Origin: CAVXGU01 sp963761615
GTDB lineage: Bacteria > Acidobacteriota > Vicinamibacteria > Vicinamibacterales > CAVVIG01
DNA length: 64,000 bases
Assembly (NCBI GenBank): GCA_963761615.1
Contig: CAVXGU010000003.1
Location: forward strand, 1,674,001 to 1,738,000
Direction of reading: 5' to 3'
A program made the position numbers and the translations under genes. The notes under the pieces are model-generated. The model was not told where the DNA came from. It worked only from the letters and a program-made list of their open reading frames with translations, and searched no databases. How positions within the stretch are numbered: position 1 is the first letter of the stretch; every line of letters starts with the position of its first letter. Of the stretch, positions 9,685 to 18,008 are shown piece after piece.

Positions 9685-10937
9685 CGCGGCGGGAGCGCGC
9701 GGCCATCGTCGGGCTCGTCGGGGGCCGGACCCGGCGGCTCGACGCCGAGCGTTCGCTCGACGAGCTGGCCGGCCTCGTGGAGGCCGCCGGCGGGGACGTC
9801 GTGCTGCGCGTGCTGCAGGAGCGGCCCACGCCCGATCCGGCGACGTTCCTCGGATCGGGGAAGGTGAGGACGCTGGCGGCGTCGTGCGCCGAGACCCAGG
9901 CCGACTTCGTCGTCTTCGACCACGAGCTGACCCCGGCCCAGCTGAGAGAGATCGAGAAGATCGTCGAGCGCAAGATCATCGACCGGACGCAGCTCATCCT
10001 GGACATCTTCGCGAGGCGGGCGCGGACGCGCGAAGGGAAGCTGCAGGTCGAGCTCGCGCAGCTGCGCTACCTGCTGCCGCGCCTGGTGGGGTCCGGCGCC
10101 GCGCTGTCGAGGCTCGGCGGCGGCATCGGCACGCGCGGCCCCGGCGAGACGAAGCTCGAGACCGACCGCCGCCGGATCCGCGCGCGCATCCACGCGATCA
10201 GCGAGGACATCGATCACGTGCGCCGGCGCCGCGCCCAGCTGCGGGAGCGCCGGCACAAGGCCTCGGTGCCGACCGTCGCGCTCGTCGGCTACACGAACGC
10301 CGGCAAGACGACGCTCTTCAACCGCCTGACGCGCGCCGGCAGCGAAGCCTCGAACGCGCTGTTCGTCACCCTCGACCCGCTCGTGCGGCAGGTCCGGCTG
10401 CCCGATCGCCGCGAGCTGCTCGTGTCGGACACCGTCGGCTTCATCGACCGCCTGCCGCACGCGCTCGTCGCGGCGTTCCGGGCGACCCTCGAGGAGGTCG
10501 CCGACGCCGACCTGATCCTGCACGTGATCGACGCATCGGCCGAGGATCGCGACCGCCGGGCGTCGGCGGTCCGGCGGGTGCTCGAGGAAGTCGGCGCCCT
10601 CGAGGTCCCGCTCGTCGAGGTCTTCAACAAGTGCGACCGCCTGTCGGCCGAGGAGCGGCGGCGCCTGCAGGAGGCGGACCCCGCGGCGCTCTGCGTCTCC
10701 GCGCTCGACGGCGCGGGCGTCGGCGAGCTCGTCGACGCCCTGGCGTCGCGTCTCGCGCTCGACGTCCAGCGCGTCACCCTGCTGTTCGACCCGGCCCTGG
10801 CCGAGGACCGCGCCCGCATGGAGCGCCTGTATCGTCACGGCCGCGTCCTGATTCACGAGACGCGCGACGGCCTCGTGCAGATCGTGGCGGATGTCCCGCG
10901 CCGGTTGGCCGAGCACCTCGGGGCAGCGGCGAGGTAA
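9666..10937 (+). CDS. hflX: GTPase HflX, ribosome-associated
   Basis: OBG-HflX family GTPase that binds the large ribosomal subunit and rescues or splits stalled or stress-damaged ribosomes. About 423 residues from the ATG at 9666; an in-frame start at 9648 would overlap tsaC more. The HflX N-terminal domain (LQERPTPDPATFLGSGK, DHELTPAQLREIEK, VIDRTQLIL-like) is followed by the glycine-rich GGGIGTRGPGETKLE. The G domain has GYTNAGKTTLFNRL (P-loop), DTVGFIDRLP (G3) and FNKCD (G4). Confidence 0.95.
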   Translation: MRSRPVARRERAAIVGLVGGRTRRLDAERSLDELAGLVEAAGGDVVLRVLQERPTPDPATFLGSGKVRTLAASCAETQADFVVFDHELTPAQLREIEKIVERKIIDRTQLILDIFARRARTREGKLQVELAQLRYLLPRLVGSGAALSRLGGGIGTRGPGETKLETDRRRIRARIHAISEDIDHVRRRRAQLRERRHKASVPTVALVGYTNAGKTTLFNRLTRAGSEASNALFVTLDPLVRQVRLPDRRELLVSDTVGFIDRLPHALVAAFRATLEEVADADLILHVIDASAEDRDRRASAVRRVLEEVGALEVPLVEVFNKCDRLSAEERRRLQEADPAALCVSALDGAGVGELVDALASRLALDVQRVTLLFDPALAEDRARMERLYRHGRVLIHETRDGLVQIVADVPRRLAEHLGAAAR

Positions 10938-10947
10938 AATTTCGACG

Positions 10948-12333
10948 ATGCGGAGGCTCGCGCTCGCAGTCGGAACGGCCACGCTCGTGCTGGCCGCGGC
11001 GTGCGCGCCGAAAACCGTGCCGCTGCCGGTCGTGTCGGCGCCGCGGTTTCCGGCGTTCGTCCGTCCATCCACGGCGGGGCCGCTGGCCGCGGACCCGGCC
11101 GCCACGAACGTCGACCGGGGCTGGACGTTTCTCCAGGCCGGGGACTTCCTGCATGCCGAGCAGGAGCTGACGATGGGATCGCAGGCGTCGCCCGCCTACT
11201 ACCCGGTCGACGCCGCGTTCGGGTGGCTCGAGCTGGCGCGCGGCAACGCCACGGCGGCGCTCCCGCACTTCGATCAGGCGCTCGCGCGCGACGCCCACTA
11301 CGTGTCGGCCCTGGTGGGCCGTGGGCAGGCGCTCGTCGGCCTGAATCGCCCGGAAGAAGCCATCCCCTCACTGGATGCGGCGGTCGCGGCCGACCCGTCG
11401 CTCGCCGACGTGACGCGCCAGCTCCAGGTGCTGCGGTTCCAGAGCCTGCAGACGGAATTGACCCGGGCCCGTCAGGCGGCCGCGGCCGGCCGCCTGGATG
11501 AGGCCAAGGCGGCGTACACGAAGGCGCTCGCGGCGTCTCCGGACAGCCCGTTTCTGTACCGCGAGCTCGGCGTGATCGAGCGTGAGCTCGGCGACGCGGA
11601 CGCGGCCCTCGACCACTTCCGGCACGCCGTGCAGCTCGATCCGTCCGACAGCCAGGCGCAGGCCGAGATCGGCCGCGTCCTCGAGGCGCGCGGCGACTTC
11701 GACGGCGCGGCGGCCGCCTACGCCGCCGCGATGGCCCTCGATCCGGACAACCGCACCTTCACCGCGCTGCACGACGGCGTGGTGGCGCGATCGGCGCTGG
11801 CGAGGCTGCCCGCCCAGTACCGGGCGATCGGCGCGACGCCCCAGGTCACGCGCGGCGAGATGGCGGCGCTCATCGGCGTCAGGTTGTCGTCGATCGTCGA
11901 CGCGGCGCCCCGCGCCGACGTCGGCATCATGACCGACGTGCGGGGACACTGGGCCGCGAACTGGATTCTCTCGGTCGCGGCGGCGGGACTGATGGAGCCG
12001 TACCCGAATCACACGTTCCAGCCGCTCGCCGTGGTGCGGCGGAGCGACCTGGCGGAGGTCGTGAGCCGCCTGCTGACGCGGATTGGGGCCGCCAACCCGG
12101 CAGCCGCCCGCGCCTGGCAGTCGCCCTCGGTGCGGTTCAGCGACATCCCGCCCGGCCACTTGGCGTACGCGGCCGCGGCGATGGCAGTCTCGGCCGGCGT
12201 CATGGCCGCCGATCGGAACGGCGCGTTCCGGCCGTCGGACGCCGTGAGCGGCGCGGAGGCCGTGCAGGCCGTGGATCGGCTGCAGGCGCTCGCAGCGCTC
12301 GGCCAGACGACGCCCGTGCAGGCCCTCCGGTGA
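10948..12333 (+). CDS. Lipoprotein with TPR repeats and a C-terminal SLH region
   Basis: 461 residues from the ATG at 10948, preceded at seven bases by TAAAAT. The signal peptide ends in a lipobox (VLAAAC), so the protein should be lipidated. Residues about 45-270 are TPR units (FLQAGDFLHAEQELTMG, GNATAALPHFDQALARD, RPEEAIPSLDAAVAADP, GDADAALDHFRHAVQLDPSD). The last ~170 residues hold SLH-like segments (DVRGHWAANWILSVAAAGLM, RRSDLAEVVSRLL, FSDIPPGHLAYAAAAMAV). SLH domains usually bind secondary wall polymers or periplasmic peptidoglycan, so the protein may bridge the outer membrane and the wall. The stop overlaps the pgsA start (GTGA). Confidence 0.85.
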   Translation: MRRLALAVGTATLVLAAACAPKTVPLPVVSAPRFPAFVRPSTAGPLAADPAATNVDRGWTFLQAGDFLHAEQELTMGSQASPAYYPVDAAFGWLELARGNATAALPHFDQALARDAHYVSALVGRGQALVGLNRPEEAIPSLDAAVAADPSLADVTRQLQVLRFQSLQTELTRARQAAAAGRLDEAKAAYTKALAASPDSPFLYRELGVIERELGDADAALDHFRHAVQLDPSDSQAQAEIGRVLEARGDFDGAAAAYAAAMALDPDNRTFTALHDGVVARSALARLPAQYRAIGATPQVTRGEMAALIGVRLSSIVDAAPRADVGIMTDVRGHWAANWILSVAAAGLMEPYPNHTFQPLAVVRRSDLAEVVSRLLTRIGAANPAAARAWQSPSVRFSDIPPGHLAYAAAAMAVSAGVMAADRNGAFRPSDAVSGAEAVQAVDRLQALAALGQTTPVQALR

Positions 12334-12890
12334 CCGTGTTCACGCTCGCCAACCAGCTCACGCTGCTCCGGATGCTGCTGATACCGGCCTTCGTCATCCT
12401 GGTCGTGTACGGGAAGCTCGGCTGGGCGCTGGCCATCTTCACGGCCGCCGGCATCACGGACGGACTCGACGGGCTGCTGGCGAGGCGCGCCGGCCAGCGG
12501 ACGAACCTCGGGGCCTGGCTCGATCCGATGGCCGACAAGCTCCTGCTCGTCACCACGTTCATCGTGCTGACGCTCCCGAACCTGAACCTCGCCAACCGGC
12601 TGCCGCTCTGGCTGACCATCCTCGTGATCAGCCGCGACGTCGGCATCGTCCTGACCGTCGCCATCGTCAACCTCGCCGTCGGCCACCGGACGTTCCGCCC
12701 ATCGCTCCTCGGCAAGATCGCCACCGTCACCTACATCCTGACCGCGGTGGCGGCGATCTTCTTCAACTACCTGCGATATCACTCGCCCGTCGTCGACGCT
12801 TTCGTCTGGGCGTCGCTCGTCGTCACGCTGGCATCCGGCCTGCACTACATCTGGCACACCAGCCGGACGCTCAACGCCACGGAGGGCTAG
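12330..12890 (+). CDS. pgsA: CDP-alcohol phosphatidyltransferase (CDP-DAG-glycerol-3-phosphate type)
   Basis: Integral membrane enzyme of phospholipid synthesis, 186 residues. The family signature D-G-x2-A-R-x8-G-x3-D-x3-D is complete in DGLDGLLARRAG then TNLGAWLDPMADK. The N-terminus FTLANQLTLLRMLLIPAFV is typical of PgsA, and several hydrophobic helices follow. The GTG start overlaps the upstream stop by 4 bases. Cardiolipin-synthase-type members share the motif, so the acceptor alcohol is inferred. Confidence 0.88.
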   Translation: MTVFTLANQLTLLRMLLIPAFVILVVYGKLGWALAIFTAAGITDGLDGLLARRAGQRTNLGAWLDPMADKLLLVTTFIVLTLPNLNLANRLPLWLTILVISRDVGIVLTVAIVNLAVGHRTFRPSLLGKIATVTYILTAVAAIFFNYLRYHSPVVDAFVWASLVVTLASGLHYIWHTSRTLNATEG

Positions 12891-12895
12891 AGATC

Positions 12896-13982
12896 ATGCG
12901 CTCACGCCTTGGACTGCTCGCGCTGCTGGCGGCGGTCTGTGCGCCCGGCATCGCCCTCCGCGCCCAGGCGCCGTCGCCGCCGCGGCAGGCCGTCGTCGAG
13001 ACGTCGATGGGCACGTTCGTCATCGATCTCGCGCCGGACCAGGCGCCGAACCAGGTCGCGTACTTCACGTCGGTGGCCGAAGCCGGCGGATACGACGGCA
13101 CGACGTTTCACAGCATGGTCGCCAACGGGATGATCCAGGGCGGCGACCCGCTCTCGGTCGACCCGGCCAAGCGCGACCTGTACGGCACCGGCGGGCTGAA
13201 CAAGGTGAAGGCCGAACCGCGGGCGCCGCAGATGACGGCGGGCTCCGTCGCCGCCGTGCTCGTGCCCGGGCAGCCCGACAGTGCGGGCAACCAGTTCTTC
13301 GTCGTGGTCGTCGACCAGCCGGGCCTCGCCAACCGCTACACGGTGTTCGGGCACGTCTCGGAGGGTCTGGACATCGTCCAGAAGATCTCCACAGACGCCG
13401 GTGGACGCGAAGGGGATGGCGACCGCACGGGTCGAGATCCGCCGCGTGACGATTCGGGACACGCCGCCCGAGCCCTTCGTGCATGACACGGCGGAGGAGC
13501 TCGGCACGTACCACGCCGTGCTCGAAACGAGCGACGGCCCGATCACGATCGAGTTCTTCCCCGACAAGGCGCCGGAAACGGTGCGCCAGTTCATACGGCT
13601 GGCCGCGGCCGGCGTCTACGACGGCATGGCGGTGCACCGCGTCGCCCCCGGCTTCGTGATCCAGACCGGCGCGCTCAACACGCGAACGACCCCGCTCACG
13701 CAGACGCAGCAGGCGCTCGTCCACGACCTGGCGCCGGAGTTCAACGACACCAAGCACGTGCGCGGCATCGTGTCGATGGCGCGCGGCGATGCGCCCGACA
13801 GCGCGACGACGTCGTTCTTCATCGTGCTCGCGCCGGCGCCGGCGCTCGACGGCGTCTATACCGCCTTCGGACACGTCGTCGACGGCATGGACACGGTCGC
13901 GAAGATCGAAGCCGCGCCCCGCAACGGCGAGACACCCGTGGACCGGATCGCGCTGCAGACGGTGAAGATCGAGAAGAAGTGA
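12896..13982 (+). CDS. Exported tandem cyclophilin (two peptidyl-prolyl isomerase domains), one-base frameshift
   Basis: A signal peptide (MRSRLGLLALLAAVCAPGIALRAQA) leads into a first cyclophilin domain (VVETSMGTFVIDLAPDQAP, GGYDGTTFHSMVANGMIQGG, GNQFFVVVVDQPGLANRYTVFG). The frame breaks at about 13391-13397 inside its C-terminal strand. In the next frame the strand continues as TPVDAKGMATARVEIRRVTI, followed by a second domain (YHAVLETSDGPITIEFFPDK, GVYDGMAVHRVAPGFVIQTG, SATTSFFIVLAPAPALDG). Removing one base gives one 361-residue protein. Because domain 1 finishes only in the second frame, two separate genes are unlikely. The likely role is prolyl isomerisation in periplasmic folding. Confidence 0.82.
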
Positions 13983-14030
13983 GAGGGACACGGGGAACGC
14001 AGGAACCGACGGGATTGGGGAGCTGACGTC

Positions 14031-15926
14031 GTGCCGCTGCCGCCTGTTGCCGCGCCGCCCCAACGGCCGCTGATGATCTTCGACGGGGACTGCGGCTTCT
14101 GCCGGCGCTGGATCCGGCGGTGGCAGCAGGAGACGCGGGACGCCGTCGACTACCGGCCGTCGCAGTCCCCGGACGTCGCCGCCGCGTTCCCCGAAATTCC
14201 CGCCGAGCGGTACGTCCGCGCCGTTCACCTTGTCGAGCCCGACGGCCGCGTCAGCGCCGGGGCCGAAGCCGTCGTTCGCACTCTTGCCGTCGGGGGCGCG
14301 TCCCGCTGGCCCCTGAGGATCTACGAGCGTGTCCCCCTGGCAGCGCCGGTGGCCGAGGGCGCCTATCGAGTCGTGGCGGCGCATCGCCCGCTGGCCGACC
14401 GGGTGACGACGTGGCTGTGGGGCGGACACGTCGAGCGTCCGAGCTTTCACGTCGCCCGCTGGAGCTTCCTGCGGGCGCTCGGCGTCGTCTACCTCGTCGC
14501 GTTCGCGTCGCTCTGGATGCAGGTGCTCGGGCTCCTCGGCAGCCGGGGGATTCTGCCCGCGGCCCAGCTGATGGGCGGCGTGCGCGCGTACTTCGACGCC
14601 CGGGGCGTCGGCCTCCAGCGCTACTACCTGCTCCCGACGCTTTCCTGGCTGACGACGTCGGACGCCTCGCTCGTCGCCGAGTGTGCCGCGGGCACGGTCC
14701 TGTCGCTGCTGCTCATTGTCGACGTCGCGCCGGCGTTGTGCGCGCTCCTGTTGTGGGCACTCTACCTGTCGCTCGTGACGGTCGGCCGGGACTTTCTCGC
14801 ATTCCAGTGGGACTCCCTCCTCCTCGAGGCCGGTCTGCTGGCCGTGTTCTTCGCCCCCTGGCGCTGGCGGCCGCGATGGATCGACGATCGTCCTGCGTCG
14901 CGGCTGGTTCGCGGGCTGATCCTCTGGCTGTTGTTCCGGCTGATGTTCGAGTCGGGCTGCATCAAGCTGCTCAGCGGCGACCCGTCCTGGCGGAACCTGA
15001 CGGCGCTCACCGTTCACTACCAGACCCAGCCCCTGCCCACCTGGATCGGGTGGTATGCGCACCAGCTCCCGCTCTGGTTCCAGAAGCTGTCCTGCCTCGT
15101 CGTCTTCGTCGTCGAGATCGGCGTACCGTTCCTGATCGCCGCGCCCCGGCGCCCGCGGCTGGTCGCCGCGGGCGCGCTCGTCGCGCTCCAGGGGCTCATC
15201 GCGCTGACCGGCAACTACACGTTCTTCAACTGGCTCACCGTTGCCCTGTGCCTGCTGCTCGTCGACGATGCGGCCGTGCGGTGGCTCCTGCCGGCGAGGC
15301 TGCGCGCTCGCGTCGACGCCGCCGCGCTGGCTCCGCCTCCCGCGCGGCGGCCCCCTGGCGTACGGGACGCGGCCCGGATCCTGGCGGCGATCGTAGTCGT
15401 CGTGTCGCTGGTTCCGGTGGCGGACATGTTCGGGATCGCCTCGTGGTGGATGGCGCCGCCCGCAGCGCTCGACAGCGCCCTCTCTCCGCTGCGGAGCATC
15501 AACGGATACGGCCTGTTCGCGGTCATGACGACGACGCGGCGGGAGATCGCCGTGCAGGGGAGCAACGACGGAACGACGTGGCAGACCTACGCGTTCAAGT
15601 ACAAGCCGGGGAACGTCGACCGGCGGCCGGCGTTCGTGGCCCCGTACCAGCCGCGTCTCGACTGGCAGATGTGGTTTGCAGCGCTCGGCACGGCGCCGGA
15701 CAACCCGTGGTTCTCGAACTTCTGCGTCCGCCTGCTGCAGGGATCGCCCGACGTGCTCGCGCTTCTCGCGTCGAATCCGTTTCCCGACGCCCCGCCGCGC
15801 TACGTCCGCGCGATCAGCTACGACTACCGCTTCACGACCGCCGCGGAGCGGCACGCCACCGGGGCGTGGTGGGTTCGAACGCCCGCTCCGGACTACCTGC
15901 CGCCCACGGCGCTCAGGGAGAACTGA
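14031..15926 (+). CDS. DCC thiol oxidoreductase domain fused to lipase maturation factor-like membrane protein
   Basis: 631 residues from a GTG start with GGGGAG upstream. Residues about 14-130 form a DCC (DUF393) domain with the hallmark IFDGDCGFCRRWIRRW, whose CxxC suggests thiol-disulfide chemistry. From about 150 the protein is a polytopic lipase maturation factor (LMF1-like) module: FLRALGVVYLVAFASLWMQ, GRDFLAFQWDSLLLEAGLLA, LLFRLMFESGCIKLLSGD and a C-terminal soluble part with EIAVQGSNDGTTWQTYAFKY. LMF1 in animals helps lipases fold in the ER; bacterial homologues have no settled function. The fusion suggests membrane-linked oxidative folding. The gene stands alone. Confidence 0.85.
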   Translation: MPLPPVAAPPQRPLMIFDGDCGFCRRWIRRWQQETRDAVDYRPSQSPDVAAAFPEIPAERYVRAVHLVEPDGRVSAGAEAVVRTLAVGGASRWPLRIYERVPLAAPVAEGAYRVVAAHRPLADRVTTWLWGGHVERPSFHVARWSFLRALGVVYLVAFASLWMQVLGLLGSRGILPAAQLMGGVRAYFDARGVGLQRYYLLPTLSWLTTSDASLVAECAAGTVLSLLLIVDVAPALCALLLWALYLSLVTVGRDFLAFQWDSLLLEAGLLAVFFAPWRWRPRWIDDRPASRLVRGLILWLLFRLMFESGCIKLLSGDPSWRNLTALTVHYQTQPLPTWIGWYAHQLPLWFQKLSCLVVFVVEIGVPFLIAAPRRPRLVAAGALVALQGLIALTGNYTFFNWLTVALCLLLVDDAAVRWLLPARLRARVDAAALAPPPARRPPGVRDAARILAAIVVVVSLVPVADMFGIASWWMAPPAALDSALSPLRSINGYGLFAVMTTTRREIAVQGSNDGTTWQTYAFKYKPGNVDRRPAFVAPYQPRLDWQMWFAALGTAPDNPWFSNFCVRLLQGSPDVLALLASNPFPDAPPRYVRAISYDYRFTTAAERHATGAWWVRTPAPDYLPPTALREN

Positions 15927-15983
15927 AGCGGGAATGGACGAACTCGGGAACGCGGTTCCTCAGGCCGCGGGGTGCCTCAGGGC

Positions 15984-16769
15984 TCAGAACGCATTCCTCC
16001 CCCACACGAGAATCCGCTTGTAGGGGAAGAGGAACGGCCGCGACGGCTCGAGCTCGGCCAGCAGGCGCGCCTGGTATTCGCGGACGAAGCGGCCGAAGAC
16101 GTCGGGCGTGACGCGGCGCTCGTACGCGGTGAGCAGCGTGCCCTTCATCCACTCGACGACGTCTTCCGGGCTGTCCAGCTGGTGGGAGTAGACGACGAGG
16201 CGGACGTGGGGATGGTTGAATCCGTGCTTGTCGAGGATGCGCGCATAGGCGTCCGGCTCGAGCACCGGCGTCGCCAGCCGCCAGCCGCCGAAGGCGCTGC
16301 GGAACGCGTCGGATGCCGCGACTTCGGCGGCGATCCGGTGCGAGGCGTGGTCGGTCATCGCGGGGATCTGGAAGACGAGCTGTCCCCCCGGCTTCAGGGC
16401 GCGGGCGAAGCGGCCGATCAGCTCGTCGTGATCCTCCACCCACTGCAGCGCGGCATTGGAGACGATGAGGTCGTATTCCGCGTCGGCCTTGAAGCCCGTG
16501 ATGTCGCCGATCTGGAAGCGGAGGCCGGACGGCGTCGGCTCGCGCAGCGCCGCCTGGATCATCCGTGACGACAGATCCAGCCCAATCGTCTCGCGGGCGT
16601 GCAGGTGCGCGTGGAGCAGCCGCGTCAGGCGCCCGGACCCGCAGCCCAGGTCGACGACGCGCATGTTGGCCATCGGGCGCACCATCTCGAGCAGGTCGAT
16701 GAACGGCTGCTCGCGCTCGCGCTGGAACTTGGCGTACTGCTCGGGATTCCAGGTATCGGGGATGGTCAT
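15984..16769 (-). CDS. Class I SAM-dependent methyltransferase (trans-aconitate methyltransferase-like)
   Basis: 261 residues from MTIPDTWNPEQYAKFQ. Motif I is VVDLGCGSGRLTRLL, followed by TIGLDLSSRMIQAA, GDITGFKADAEYDLIVSNAALQWVEDH and LKPGGQLVFQIPAM. The family resemblance is to Tam (trans-aconitate 2-methyltransferase), whose N-terminal DWNPxxYxxF is nearly matched here. The ATG overlaps the stop of dinB by 4 bases, so the gene is co-expressed with dinB. The substrate is not certain. Confidence 0.87.
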   Translation of the reverse strand: MTIPDTWNPEQYAKFQREREQPFIDLLEMVRPMANMRVVDLGCGSGRLTRLLHAHLHARETIGLDLSSRMIQAALREPTPSGLRFQIGDITGFKADAEYDLIVSNAALQWVEDHDELIGRFARALKPGGQLVFQIPAMTDHASHRIAAEVAASDAFRSAFGGWRLATPVLEPDAYARILDKHGFNHPHVRLVVYSHQLDSPEDVVEWMKGTLLTAYERRVTPDVFGRFVREYQARLLAELEPSRPFLFPYKRILVWGRNAF

Positions 16770-17881
16770 GCGTGTCCCTCGGGAGGGAGGGCCTCCGGAA
16801 ACGGCAGGGCGTCGGCGGCGTCGAGGCCCTCGGCGTCGTCGCACAGGTTGTGCACGCTGACGCCGAGGAGCCGGACGGGTCTCGATCCCGCTTCGGTTCG
16901 ATCAAGCAGCTCCGTGGCGCGCCGCACGACACTCGACTCCTCGCGCGACGGCTTGGCGGTATGACTGCGGGTGATGGTGGTGAAGTCCGAGTAGCGCACC
17001 TTGAGCGTCACCGTGCGCGCCAGCAGACCCTTGCGGGCCAGCCAGGCGACCGCACGGCCCGCCATCGACGCCACCTCGTGGCGGATGACCGCGGGGTCGA
17101 CCAGATCCTCGGGGTAGGTGTTCTCGGACCCCGACGACTTGGTCGCGCGGTTCGGGACGACGGGCCGCTCGTCGACGCCGGCCGCGAGCTGCTTCAGCCA
17201 GTCGGCCAGGCCGCCGACGGCATCGCGGAGCAGGTGCGGATCGGCCGCGCGCACGTCGACCAGGCGCGTGATGCCGCGGGCGCGCAGCTTGCGCGCCGTC
17301 ACCGGTCCGACGCCCCACAGGGCGTCGACGGGCAGGTGCTGCAGGAACGGCTCGACCTTCTGCGGGCTGATGACGGTCAAGCCGTCCGGCTTCTGCCAGC
17401 CGGAGGCGATCTTGGCCAGGAACTTGTTCGGCGCGACGCCCGCGGAGGCGGTGAGCCCGGTCTCGCTGTGGATGCGCGCCTTGAGGCGGCGGGCGACGGC
17501 GGTCGCGACCGGCTCGCCCCAGGCGTTGTCGGTCACGTCGAGGTAGGCTTCGTCGAGCGACAGCGGCTCGACGAGCGGCGTCACCTCCCGGAAGATCGTG
17601 AAGACGGCCTGCGACGCCGTCCGGTAGCGCGGGAAGTCGGGCCGGACGATCGTCAGGTCCGGACAGAGACGGACCGCCTGCGCCATCGGCATCGCGGAGC
17701 GCACGCCGAAGGCGCGCGCCTCGTAGCTGGCGGCGGCCACGACACCGCGACGGTCGGGCCGCCCGCCGACGGCCACCGGCCGCGCGCGCAGCGACGGATT
17801 GTCGCGCTGTTCGACCGAGGCGTAGAAAGCGTCCATGTCGATGTGCAGGATTCGGCGAAGCCGCGTCTCAGGCCCCGGCAC
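16766..17881 (-). CDS. dinB: DNA polymerase IV (Y-family translesion polymerase)
   Basis: 371 residues from a GTG start. Catalytic and fold motifs are ILHIDMDAFYASVEQRDNP, VVAAASYEARAFGVRSAMP, SLDEAYLDVTD (two acidic metal ligands) and SAGVAPNKFLAKIAS. The helix-hairpin-helix reads LWGVGPVTARKLRARGI, and the little-finger domain follows. The C-terminus lacks an obvious beta-clamp QLxLF motif in the last residues. It copies past damaged bases at the cost of errors. No clear SOS box is seen in the 127-base spacer before ettA. Confidence 0.93.
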   Translation of the reverse strand: MPGPETRLRRILHIDMDAFYASVEQRDNPSLRARPVAVGGRPDRRGVVAAASYEARAFGVRSAMPMAQAVRLCPDLTIVRPDFPRYRTASQAVFTIFREVTPLVEPLSLDEAYLDVTDNAWGEPVATAVARRLKARIHSETGLTASAGVAPNKFLAKIASGWQKPDGLTVISPQKVEPFLQHLPVDALWGVGPVTARKLRARGITRLVDVRAADPHLLRDAVGGLADWLKQLAAGVDERPVVPNRATKSSGSENTYPEDLVDPAVIRHEVASMAGRAVAWLARKGLLARTVTLKVRYSDFTTITRSHTAKPSREESSVVRRATELLDRTEAGSRPVRLLGVSVHNLCDDAEGLDAADALPFPEALPPEGHA

Positions 17882-18008
17882 GCCGGCAGCCTCGGGATGT
17901 CATAATGGGAGATTGTGTCGGACGTCGGGGCGTGTCATTGGCCGTAGGTAAGTAGCCCTCCCGCCAAGCGTTCGTTTACGACCTTACAAACTTTTACTTT
18001 TTTCACAT

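Noticed and set aside
13065..15854. 929-residue minus-strand open frame opposite the DCC-LMF gene
   Set aside because: Low-complexity Arg/Glu/Asp-rich shadow with no motifs; the plus-strand proteins are recognisable.
17882..18008. LexA/SOS box controlling dinB
   Set aside because: No convincing dyad of a known LexA type is present in the spacer.
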